29,554 bases of DNA, from contig JAUCBJ010005484.1 of the NCBI GenBank assembly GCA_032718475.1, positions 1 through 29,554 of the forward strand, read 5' to 3'. The notes under the pieces were generated by a model, which saw only the letters and a program-made list of their open reading frames with translations, was not told the origin of the DNA and ran no database searches. Positions 19,761 to 28,959 of this stretch are shown one piece after another. How positions within the stretch are numbered: position 1 is the first letter of the stretch; the number at the start of each line of letters is the position of its first letter. The position numbers and the translations under genes were made by a program. The DNA is from Nemertoderma westbladi (taxonomy: Eukaryota > Xenacoelomorpha > Nemertodermatida > Nemertodermatidae).

Positions 19761-20943
19761 TATAAACAAAATATAAGCAGATGTCCTCTAATGACTTTTA
19801 CCCCTAGCGTCAGACCGGGTGGGTGGGGTGAGTACAAAACAAAGACACAAAGACTCAGACCTGTACAAACACATGTGTTAACTCTCGTTTATTGTTTTGG
19901 TTCCCCCAACAGGCCTCTGTAACCTGTTCCTTTACTAAAACTGCTCCTTTATATGGTAATTGTACCTAACGCTGTTTGGGACCTGACCTAACGCTCTGTG
20001 GGATTTAACGCGACTTTACCTCTTTGTTTATGTTTTTTACAGAGGGTCTTTGTTGTTTGTTTACTACTGTTTTGTTTTGAATATATGTGCCAGGTATCAA
20101 TTAGGAAGACAAGATTATAAACAATAATATGAAATAGCTGAAGTTTTTCATTTCAGAAATTTCTAACATGTTTTCATTCCAGCTCACTTGCGATAGACTG
20201 GAGTAGTGCAGATGGATTTGCATTCCCCATGATGCAGCCTATGTACTGTACGACTGTACATGTATATGCACGTTTATCTGCCAACTTTCAGGTTGAACGG
20301 ATAACAAATAACGGAATCTGATGGTTTCACTTTCAGACATTTCGCCCTTTATCGTGAGACTGGAGACTTATAGGCGGGTTAGCCTTCTTTTAAATATACG
20401 GCTAATTGTATAGGTCATCTAAAATCGCTAAACATATCTGCTAAGTTTCAACTTGAATCTTGAAAGGATTAAAAGCAAAGAAGTGGGAGGATATTTAATT
20501 TTTAGCTTTGTTGCTTTCTAGCGGCAGACTATTGATTGACTAATGGTGCCTGAGAATCTCTTAAAAATCTCAACTTTTGGTCCTACAAATTTTCAACTTC
20601 ACTGCTTTAAATCCGACAAATTTACTAGCACGTCAAAATCATAACGACGACAACAAAAAATTGCCCACTCCCCTAACAGTGTCAGTTCGCAAAGTCAGCC
20701 AACGGCCAAGAGCCAACTTTGCGGCTCGCCCCAAATGGAGGCAATATAGAGTATTGTAGGTGACGGACTCAAGAACTTGGATTTCTCCCCGCGTTGCTCG
20801 GTGATCAAACTGGAGATGCATATTCCACCAAGCACGGTGGACGAACGAGCGACTTATATAGGATAATGAAGTTAGTTGTATTGAGGTGGTTAAAACGTTT
20901 GTTATATTATGTCAACTTAACAGCGTTCTGGTGAATTACTCGT
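19761..20943. other. Intergenic DNA with one repeat relic
   Basis: 19870-19960 resembles a diverged family B arm (CGTTTATTGTTTTGGTT, CTGTAACCTG). A GACCTAACGCT-type unit is repeated near 19960-20000. From 20000 to 20940 I recognise nothing. The small open frames at 20577-20821 overlap on both strands and show no coding character. Confidence 0.4.
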
Positions 20944-20972
20944 AACGCTGCAAAGTAGTACTTTGCAGCGTT
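20944..20972. repeat. Near-perfect 29-bp palindrome (AACGCTGCAAAGTA arms)
   Basis: Two perfect 14-bp arms, AACGCTGCAAAGTA and TACTTTGCAGCGTT, are separated by a single G. A further AACGCTGCAAAGTA lies at about 20989-21002. Related motifs form part of the hairpin at 21336-21452. Confidence 0.85.
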
Positions 20973-21335
20973 GCGGCCTATAGGACGGAACGCTGCAAAG
21001 TAATCAATCACATAGAATCAACTACAGTATTCCAGAATGTATTATTTCCATTTATATTAATGCATGCTGCTTTATTATCCAGTTTGCAGTGACGGGACTA
21101 GCTACTGTATGTAAATAATAATTATTTAACGTGTAAAAAAACAACAATAAACTTGAATTAGATATAAATGTATAATTAATACTGTGTAGTGTACCTGTTA
21201 ATAAATTTAACTTATGTTCGATATAGTTATAGTACATGATTAAAATGTATAAATGAGTATCCATAAAATCCTTTCTTTCACATACCGAACGCTGATAAGT
21301 TGACATAATGTAACAAAATTGCATACATCATTGCT

Positions 21336-21452
21336 TGCAAAGGTCACTTTCCAGCGTTAAAGACCCTTGTTTATTTATGTAAACCTCCCTCGCTGCGCTC
21401 GCTCGGTACATAAATAAACTCGGGTCATAACGCTGCGAAGTGCTACTTTGCA
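21336..21452. repeat. 117-bp imperfect hairpin
   Basis: The arms pair as TGCAAAG, CACTT, CAGCGTT, GACCC and GTTTATTTATGT on the left, with ACATAAATAAAC, GGGTC, AACGCTG, AAGTG and CTTTGCA on the right. The loop of about 26 nt contains CCTCGCTGCGCTCGCTCGG. Short mismatches separate the paired blocks. It shares the AACGCTG.AAAGT motif with the palindrome at 20944. It is possibly a tiny foldback element or an element terminus. Confidence 0.8.
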
Positions 21453-21615
21453 CCAGGACTCTTTGTTTTCTTCACTATAGTTTCAATAAGCAGTGGGGAG
21501 AGTTATTGAGTTTCACGCCCAAGACTTTATCCGTCTCCGTTTACCATTGCCTGTGATCCAAGAGTGTACGTATTTCTGTGATTAGTTGTCATATTTTTCT
21601 CAGATGTGGGGTTGG

Positions 21616-21770
21616 GGACTTCCGATGAAATCAAAATTCATCGCTCTCCACGTAAAATCGTCGCAAATAACAGCTGATTGCTCCCAATTGTAAAACTTGA
21701 CCTCTTCTATTAATTGTCTTTAGCTTTTTGTTTTAGTTAGAATAACATACCACTGTAACCTGATAATTGA
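21616..21770. repeat. Family B foldback arm relic
   Basis: One diverged arm: GGGGACTTCCGATG near the tip, AAAATTCATC, then TCGCAAATAACAGCTG and CACTGTAACCTG. These occur in the same order as the left arm of the 26108-26925 element. The C tract is missing. Confidence 0.7.
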
Positions 21771-21900
21771 ATAAAGCCATGATACTGGGACTTATAGATA
21801 ATAATAGATAGAAATAAGAAATAATAGATAACTTAATATAAAAAATTTGATAAAATAATCTAGTAAAATAAAAAAAAAATGCTGAAGAGAAGGCGGGAGG

Positions 21901-24496
21901 TTAATCGGGAGAGCTAGTGGCCCACTGGTTGAGGCTCCGGGATGTTAATCGGGAGAGCTAGTGGCCCACTGGTTGAGGCTCCGGGAGGTTAATCGGGAGA
22001 GCTAGTGGCCCACTGGTTGAGGCTCCGGGATGTTAATCGGGAGAGCTAGTGGCCCACTGGTTGAGGCTCCGGGAGGTTAATCGGGAGAGCTAGTGGCCCA
22101 CTGGTTGAGGCTCCGGGGGGTTAATCGGGAGAGCTAGTGGCCCACTGGTTGAGGCTCCGGGGGGTTAATCGGGAGAGCTAGTGGCCCACTGGTTGAGGCT
22201 CCGGGAGGTTAATCGGGAGAGCTAGTGGCCCACTGGTTGAGGCTCCGGGATGTTAATCGGGAGAGCTAGTGGCCCACTGGTTGAGGCTCCGGGGGGTTAA
22301 TCGGGAGAGCTAGTGGCCCACTGGTTGAGGCTCCGGGGGGTTAATCGGGAGAGCTAGTGGCCCACTGGTTGAGGCTCCGGGGGGTTAATCGGGAGAGCTA
22401 GTGGCCCACTGGTTGAGGCTCCGGGATGTTAATCGGGAGAGCTAGTGGCCCACTGGTTGAGGCTCCGGGGGGTTAATCGGGAGAGCTAGTGGCCCACTGG
22501 TTGAGGCTCCGGGAGGTTAATCGGGAGAGCTAGTGGCCCACTGGTTGAGGCTCCGGGAGGTTAATCGGGAGAGCTAGTGGCCCACTGGTTGATGCTCCGG
22601 GAGGTTAATCGGGAGAGCTAGTGGCCCACTGGTTGAGGCTCCGGGAGTTTAATCGGGAGAGCTAGTGGCCCACTGGTTGAGGCTCCGGGAGTTTAATCGG
22701 GAGAGCTAGTGGCCCACTGGTTGAGGCTCCGGGATGTTAATCGGGAGAGCTAGTGGCCCACTGGTTGAGGCTCCGGGAGGTTAATCGGGAGAGCTCGTGG
22801 CCCACTGGTTGAGGCTCCGGGGGGTTAATCGGGAGAGCTAGTGGCCCACTGGTTGAGGCTCCGGGGGGTTAATCGGGAGAGCTAGTGGCCCACTGGTTGA
22901 GGCTCCGGGGGGTTAATGGGGAGAGCTAGTGGCCCACTGGTTGAGGCTCCGGGAGGTTAATCGGGAGAGCTAGTGGCCCACTGGTTGAGGCTCCGGGAGG
23001 TTAATCGGGAGAGCTAGTGGCCCACTGGTTGAGGCTCCGGGAGGTTAATCGGGAGAGCTAGTGGCCCACTGGTTGAGGCTCCGGGAGGTTAATCGGGAGA
23101 GCTAGTGGCCCACTGGTTGAGGCTCCGGGATGTTAATCGGGAGAGCTAGTGGCCCACTGGTTGAGGCTCCGGGAGGTTAATCGGGAGAGCTAGTGGCCCA
23201 CTGGTTGAGGCTCCGGGATGTTAATCGGGAGAGCTAGTGGCCCACTGGTTGAGGCTCCGGGAGGTTAATCGGGAGAGCTAGTGGCCCACTGGTTGAGGCT
23301 CCGGGGGGTTAATCGGGAGAGCTAGTGGCCCACTGGTTGAGGCTCCGGGGGGTTAATCGGGAGAGCTAGTGGCCCACTGGTTGAGGCTCCGGGGGGTTAA
23401 TTTGGAGAGCTAGTGGCCCACTGGTTGAGGCTCCGGGAGGTTAATCGGGAGAGCTAGTGGCCCACTGGTTGAGGCTCCGGGAGGTTAATCGGGAGAGCTA
23501 GTGGCCCACTGGTTGAGGCTCCGGGAGGTTAATTTGGAGAGCTAGTGGCCCACTGGTTGAGGCTCCGGGAGGTTAATCGGGAGAGCTAGTGGCCCACTGG
23601 TTGAGGCTCCGGGGGGTTAATCGGGAGAGCTAGTGGCCCACTGGTTGAGGCTCCGGGATGTTAATCGGGAGAGCTAGTGGCCCACTGGTTGAGGCTCCGG
23701 GAGGTTAATCGGGAGAGCTAGTGGCCCACTGGTTGAGGCTCCGGGATGTTAATCGGGAGAGCTAGTGGCCCACTGGTTGAGGCTCCGGGAGGTTAATCGG
23801 GAGAGCTAGTGGCCCACTGGTTGAGGCTCCGGGGGGTTAATCGGGAGAGCTAGTGGCCCACTGGTTGAGGCTCCGGGGGGTTAATCGGGAGAGCTAGTGG
23901 CCCACTGGTTGAGGCTCCGGGGGGTTAATTTGGAGAGCTAGTGGCCCACTGGTTGAGGCTCCGGGAGGTTAATCGGGAGAGCTAGTGGCCCACTGGTTGA
24001 GGCTCCGGGAGGTTAATCGGGAGAGCTAGTGGCCCACTGGTTGAGGCTCCGGGAGGTTAATTTGGAGAGCTAGTGGCCCACTGGTTGAGGCTCCGGGAGG
24101 TTAATCGGGAGAGCTAGTGGCCCACTGGTTGAGGCTCCGGGGGGTTAATCGGGAGAGCTAGTGGCCCACTGGTTGAGGCTCCGGGAGGTTAATCGGGAGA
24201 GCTAGTGGCCCACTGGTTGAGGCTCCGGGATGTTAATCGGGAGAGCTAGTGGCCCACTGGTTGAGGCTCCGGGGGGTTAATCGGGAGAGCTAGTGGCCCA
24301 CTGGTTGAGGCTCCGGGAGGTTAATCGGGAGAGCTAGTGGCCCACTGGTTGAGGCTCCGGGATGTTAATCGGGAGAGCTAGTGGCCCACTGGTTGAGGCT
24401 CCGGGAGGTTAATCGGGAGAGCTAGTGGCCCACTGGTTGAGGCTCCGGGAGGTTAATCGGGAAAGCTAGTGGCCCACTGGTTGAGGCTCCGGGAGT
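21901..24496. repeat. 44-bp minisatellite, 59 copies, with 12-monomer higher-order repeat
   Basis: The array has fifty-nine complete 44-bp monomers with a constant period and very few changes. Each reads TTAATCGGGAGAGCTAG, TGGCCCACTGG, TTGAGGCTCCGGG and then a variable trinucleotide: AGG, ATG, GGG or AGT. The variant order shows a 528-bp (12-monomer) duplication: 23133-23660 and 23661-24188 have identical codes, including two TTAATTTGG monomers each. The GC-rich array sits in AT-rich DNA. TGGCCCACTGGTTGAG resembles a tRNA/SINE A-box region; no B box is present. There is no open frame (period not divisible by three, TAA in each unit). There are no variable spacers, so it is not a CRISPR. Confidence 0.97.
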
Positions 24497-25484
24497 TCAT
24501 CCTGCAAGTTAAAAGGTGGCACGTGTGAGCGTGTCCATCGCAGAACTTGCAGAGACAGTCCGTAGAGTTAGGGTGGAAGTCCTTCGTCCTTACCTTCTGA
24601 TGATTCAAGAATGATCGAAAATAAGAGAGAGAAATCTCTATAGTTCGACCATGAATTTGGATTGTATGTAGTTCTGTTAGTTATATGCTATGCAGAAATT
24701 TTTAAACACCCGCTTAGATATATAATCATATGATATCGCTCACCATAGCGAAAAATATAAACTAACTGGGGCTCGATCACGGTACCTAGGAGTCAATGTT
24801 ACGTTTCATATGTTACGTTAAAACTGTAAACATTCTGCACTGTGCGAGCGGTGATTCTTCAACAACAACCATCCCTCTCGTTAATAATTAATTAATAGAT
24901 CTTGTTCGTCGTAAAATTTACTTTTTATTTAAGACTTATAATCTTTCACTTTAGATCATCCTCCTCTTTCTACAAAGTATCGATGTGTACCGATCGATGT
25001 GTGTTGTGAGTTCTTCCTTGAAATCATCATTTTTGATTCATCGTTGTATTCATATGACTTTGTAAATAAAACTAAATTATTTCGTCATTGATAGATTCCA
25101 TTCGATGGGGAATGTCGGTGTAATGGTACGATACGAGAGCCTCTCGGCGGCGGCACTACGATAAACCTGGAATGCAATAAATCCCTGTTACTTTAGGGAT
25201 AGATAGTGAATTCGGTTAGTGGATGGTTTCTGAGTGCAGAGTGCCTTTGGCAATCAATGCCAGTCCTTGTTCAACTATCTATCTCTCCATCCAGCTAATG
25301 GGATTGCTGCGTGCTACCGGTCCTGTGACTGATATACTGTAGTTGATTTGCGAGCTTTTGTCTTTCCATATTTTTGATGTTATATCACCAGAATGAAACA
25401 TAAATAATTACTCTTGTTTATATTTGAATATTTGTTGAACTCGTTATTGAATATATGTTATTTTTTTGGTTTTCACTTACAAGA
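24497..25484. other. Intergenic DNA after the minisatellite, nothing firmly recognised
   Basis: The array ends in a TTCATCC variant. Close by, TGCAAGTT (24505) and AACTTGCA (about 24544) form a short inverted repeat. The rest is AT-rich to 25080. A more GC-balanced stretch (25100-25330) follows, without coding frames or recognisable RNA motifs. Confidence 0.4.
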
Positions 25485-25800
25485 ATGCTACGCCAGGTTC
25501 ATTGTGTCAAGTACAATGCACACATCACCAACCAGACATCATATAGCATTGGAGGGTGTATCATTGGTTCCTCCAAACTTGACACTTCAACAAAGCCGCC
25601 TCCACTTTGCAGGACATTGCTTTCGCCGTGAGGACCAGCCTGTGCATAATCTTGTACTTTGGCGTGAATGAAGTGAATGGAGTTATGGAGTGAATAAGCA
25701 TGGTGGACAGCCCATGACTTTCTTGAGACGCCTCTTAAAGGACACTGGCCTTGAAGATGCGGGGATAATCACGCGAAAGTCATGGGGAATAGGGAGTTGT
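25485..25800 (+). mobile_element. Non-LTR RT C-terminal tail relic
   Basis: In successive frames the plus strand reads MLRQVHCVKYNAHITNQT, then LQQSRLHFAGHCFRREDQPV and LVLWRE, then GGQPMTFLRRLLKDTGLED. This is the C-terminal tail of the same RT type found at 418-946, which ends just where this fragment begins. Frame breaks lie near 25547 and 25670. The open frame continuing to 26049 has no further similarity. Confidence 0.82.
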
Positions 25801-26105
25801 GGCGGCGCAATTTTATCGATAGGCGTAGCATTCTTAATGCACTCTGCATTGGAACATTCCCATTGTGGATTGCATGGTGGTAGCAAAAATATTATTGTTA
25901 TTTTGTTAATCGCAGCATCTCAATGTGCAGCTTCAATGCAGCAGGCCGATTATAGTAGTATAATATCACGAGGTACCACTGTTAGGATCTCCAGTATACA
26001 GCTAGGCCAAAGTAGCGAGAACTACTACAATGTGGGTACTAAAATATAATCGCACTATTTTAATTAAGAACATTTTAAGTAATGGCTTTCACATATTATA
26101 TATTG

Positions 26106-26927
26106 TAGGGAGGACTTTCGACGCAATAAAAATTCATCCCTCTCCATAGGAAATTCGACGCAAATAACAGCTGTTTACTCCCAAAATAAAACTGTTACCT
26201 GTTCTATTGTGTTTTGTTTACGATTGAGGCGGGATATTAATTCGCCGAGATAGGATTTGCGTCCAGACCCCCCCCCCCCCCCCCCCCCTGTCCTCAGCTT
26301 TACATGTATCAGCTTATCTCTGCTGTTAAAAATTTGTTTTAGCAATAAAAAACCGTATGATATTTATATAATTGTTCCTTGGAGTTTGACTTGTTGCTTG
26401 TAATTTAGTCTACATGTGACACAGTTACCCGGTGAATCACCTGTGAATTCTGTGGGAGGTTGCTTTCTCCACTAGACTTTTTGTCACGGCGAATTGAACA
26501 CCCAATTTGGAAAGCTAAATTCTCAGATCATGTCGCCTAAATTTTTATTCGTGGATTTAAATACTGTCTGGGTCATGTTATTCCTATAAGATAGATAACA
26601 AAATACTATATTTTTTTCTGTAAAGGCTCACTAATCATCTCATTTAACGACTGCGGTAAACTATACCACAGTTGAGACGGGGGGGGGGGGGGGGGGGGGA
26701 GAAACTGTAGGTAAATACAATCTCTGCGAATGAATATCCCGCCTCCATGTTATATCCTCAATTTAGGGAAAAGAGCAGGTTGCAGTGGCACGTTATTCTA
26801 AACAAAACAATAAACTAAAGCCAATAGAACAGGTTACAGTTTTATTTTTGCGAGAAATGAGCTGTTATTTGCGTTGAATTTCCCATGGAAAAGGATTAAT
26901 TTTTATTGCTTCGAAAGTCCTCCCCTA
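26106..26927. mobile_element. Foldback element, family B, complete copy with mirrored 21-nt tracts
   Basis: The element is 26108-26925 (818 bp) with TA on both sides (26106-26107, 26926-26927). Its ends are GGGAGGACTTTCGA and the complement TTCGAAAGTCCTCCCC. Arms of roughly 160-240 bp share ATAAAAATT, GAAATTC-ACGCAAATAACAGCT, AATAAAACTGTTACCTGTTCTATTG (with substitutions) and GAGGCGGGATATT. Each arm has a homopolymer of exactly 21 nt: C at 26268-26288 and G at 26679-26699. There is no ORF. It is non-autonomous, and the transposase source is unknown. Confidence 0.88.
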
Positions 26928-27458
26928 TCTGCCACAGTTAATAGATTTTTTACTGATCCTCCCTTTTGGAAAATATTTTCACAGGAAGGGGTGATTGGCG
27001 TATATTTATATATGTGATATATAACAGTTTTTTATTAATGTTAGCTTTGTGGATTTTTATTATTATCTATATATCAGAGCCAGATAGGGGGGGGGGGGGG
27101 GGGGCTTTCGACGCAAACAAATTTCATGTTCTATTGACTTTCGTTTATTGTTTTGGTTTTGAATAACGTCCCACTGTAACCTGCTCCTTTCCGAAAATTG
27201 ATAATTTCACATTGAGGCGAGATAATAATTATCCGAGATGGGATTTGCGTGCAGTTCCCCCCCCCGCCCCCCCCCCCCCCCTCCCTGTCTCCAAACAATG
27301 GTGTTTTTTTTCCTGTACTGCTACCATCTACCATTCGAATTAAGTACCGGTATTTACTATTCGTAAGGAACATATTTGTAAGAACCTGAAAAGTTTCCTC
27401 CTTACCTGTTTACGGCACAGACAGGCGCCGTTTTAATTTAATGGGCATGCATTTGCTT

Positions 27459-27547
27459 GCCTATTCATGGGCTTCTAGAATGTTATTTATACCAATTAAT
27501 AAATATAATCGTATAAATTAATATTCTAGAAGTCCATGGCCTATTCA
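27459..27547. mobile_element. 71-bp MITE with 9-bp target duplication
   Basis: Perfect direct repeats GCCTATTCA (27459-27467 and 27539-27547) flank a 71-bp inverted-repeat sequence. Its arms read TGGGCTTCTAGAAT and ATTCTAGAAGTCCATG and extend imperfectly into the AT-rich centre. A 9-bp duplication would fit Mutator-like elements. If CA belongs to the element, 7-8 bp would fit other groups such as hAT. Confidence 0.75.
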
Positions 27548-27899
27548 ATTCAATTCATCTGCATTTGTTGCACCAGTACTGTAACATAAAATGGAATTAT
27601 ATTGTGTTTCAGGTTTAGTTTCCTTTCCTTTTTCATTTAAGAACTCTTCTATAGTTGTATAAACTTTTTTCTTTTTTTTTTTTTTCAGATTTCCAGTATT
27701 ACCGTCAAGTAATGCTAACATTGTAGAATAAACTACAGTTTGGAACTACATTTTGAAATAATTTGTGTTTCAAATTTCACAAAACATTAAATATGTGTTG
27801 AGCTTATTTATTATATTGGAATGGCTTAGCGAAAGAATTATTACATAAGTGTAAAGTTTTTTGAGATTAGCTAAGAAATTGGCAAAATAGCAGCCAAAC

Positions 27900-28018
27900 A
27901 AATCGTAGAGTTAGGAGACAGGAGGGGAAACTGGACGCAAATCGTAGAGTTAGGAGACAGGAGGGGAAACTGGACGCAAATCGTAGAGTTAGGAGACAGG
28001 AGGGGAAACTGGACGCAA
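27900..28018. repeat. Three tandem copies of a 39-bp unit
   Basis: Three essentially identical copies contain AATCGTAGAG, TTAGGAGACAGGAGGGG and AAACTGGACGC. The final copy runs on into CAAATCCCGCC, the family B arm sequence. The unit therefore arose from the arm and its purine-rich tract. Confidence 0.92.
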
Positions 28019-28136
28019 ATCCCGCCTTGACGAATTAATATCCCGCCTCAATGTTATATTCTAGCAGGGATAAAGGAGCATGGATTTTAGGAGTAATTTT
28101 TTATTTGTTTAATTTCTTTAAAATATGCCCTTTATT

Positions 28137-28810
28137 GTTTACACGTGGCAACTTTTAGAGCAACTTTCTCGGCAACTTGTAGAGCAACCCAGGTTGCCGA
28201 TCAAGTTGCTCCGTGTAAACACGTAAAAAAGTTGCTGTAAAAGTTGCTCAACTTTTACAGCAACTTGAAGGAATTTTCGTTGGCGAATTAAAGCGGGATA
28301 ATCAAATTAAATTATCAAAAACTAGCTAGTAGATCAAATGACCCACTATTTAACATTTAAACTAGCCAAGTTGCTCTAAAAGTTGCCGGCCAAGTTGCTG
28401 GTAATGTTGCCACGTGTAAACAGCGATTAAATTAAGTTGCTCAAAAAAAAGTTGTAAAGGCCTGTTTACACGTGGCAACTTTTATAGCAACTTTCTCGGC
28501 AACTAGCAACTTTTTTTGGAGCAACTTAATTTAATCGCTGTTTACACGTGGCAACTTTACCAGCAACTTTACCAGCAACTTGGCCGGCAACTTTTTGAGC
28601 AACTTGGCTAGTTTGACTGTAAAATAGTGGGTGATTTTATCTTATCTACTAGCTAGTTTTTGATAATTTAATTTGATTATCCCGCTTTAATTCGCCAACG
28701 CAAATTCCTTCAAGTTGCCGTAAAAGTTGAGCAACTTTTACAGCAACTTTTGTACGTGTTTACACGGAGCAACTTGATCGGGAACCTGGGTCGCTCTACA
28801 AGTTGCCGAG
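28137..28810. mobile_element. Foldback element, family C, built on a 12-bp GCAACTT module
   Basis: Large inverted arms, about 28137-28440 and 28500-28810, begin with GTTTACACGTGGCAACTT. They contain about 25 copies of GCAACTT or AAGTTGC, often exactly 12 bp apart (GCAACTTTTAGA, GCAACTTTCTCG). Both arms share CCCGCTTTAATTCGCCAACG (or its complement) and ACTAGCTAGT. An additional terminal segment (GGCCTGTTTACACGTGG, 28459 on) sits in the centre. The right arm stops at GTTGCCGAG, where LINE sequence begins, so its outer end is lost. Confidence 0.82.
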
Positions 28811-28954
28811 GTAAGGGTTAAGAGTAGAGTAATCAACCCTTGGAACGGATTACCGGCCAATGTAGTTGAGGCTACATCACTAGGTTCCTTTAAAACTCTA
28901 TTACACGATGTTGATTTGACCTCATACTTGAAAGCATTCCGTAATCTACCATAA
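28811..28954 (+). mobile_element. C-terminal end of a LINE ORF (relic)
   Basis: The plus strand reads RVINPWNGLPANVVEA, then SLGSFKTLLHDVDL, ending at TAA (28952-28954). The pattern RVxNxWNxLPxxVVxAxSxxxFKxxL is the familiar C terminus of CR1-like non-LTR retrotransposon proteins. Upstream is foldback DNA, so only about 47 codons remain. The AT-rich repeats after it may be its 3' UTR. Confidence 0.75.
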
Positions 28955-28959
28955 TAATA

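Larger units (their letters stand above)
27087..28080. mobile_element. Family B element, damaged second copy
   Basis: The left arm runs 27087-27290. It begins with 18 G where the complete copy has GGGAGGA, then CTTTCGACGCAA, and continues to GGATTTGCGTGCAG. There it meets a C tract (27257-27281, one G inside). The opposite arm survives only in part at 27990-28080 (ACTGGACGCAAATCCCGCC, AATTAATATCCCGCCTC). In this arm the G-tract position is taken by a 39-bp triplication. The centre holds a 71-bp MITE. Confidence 0.65.

Noticed and set aside
21386-21412. GC-rich CTCGCTGCGCTCGCTCGG loop reminiscent of parvoviral terminal repeats
   Set aside because: The similarity is limited to a low-complexity stretch. 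There is no viral coding sequence or matching terminal structure nearby.
21901-24496. Possible CRISPR-like array
   Set aside because: The 44-bp period has no unique spacers; all of each unit is repeated, and the setting is an animal genome.
25690-26049. A 119-codon open frame
   Set aside because: Its first part is the third-frame continuation of a retrotransposon tail; the rest has no similarity or conserved pattern.
26966-27373. Open frames around the G and C tracts near 27.1-27.3 kb
   Set aside because: They translate homopolymers into poly-Gly and lie inside a foldback element.
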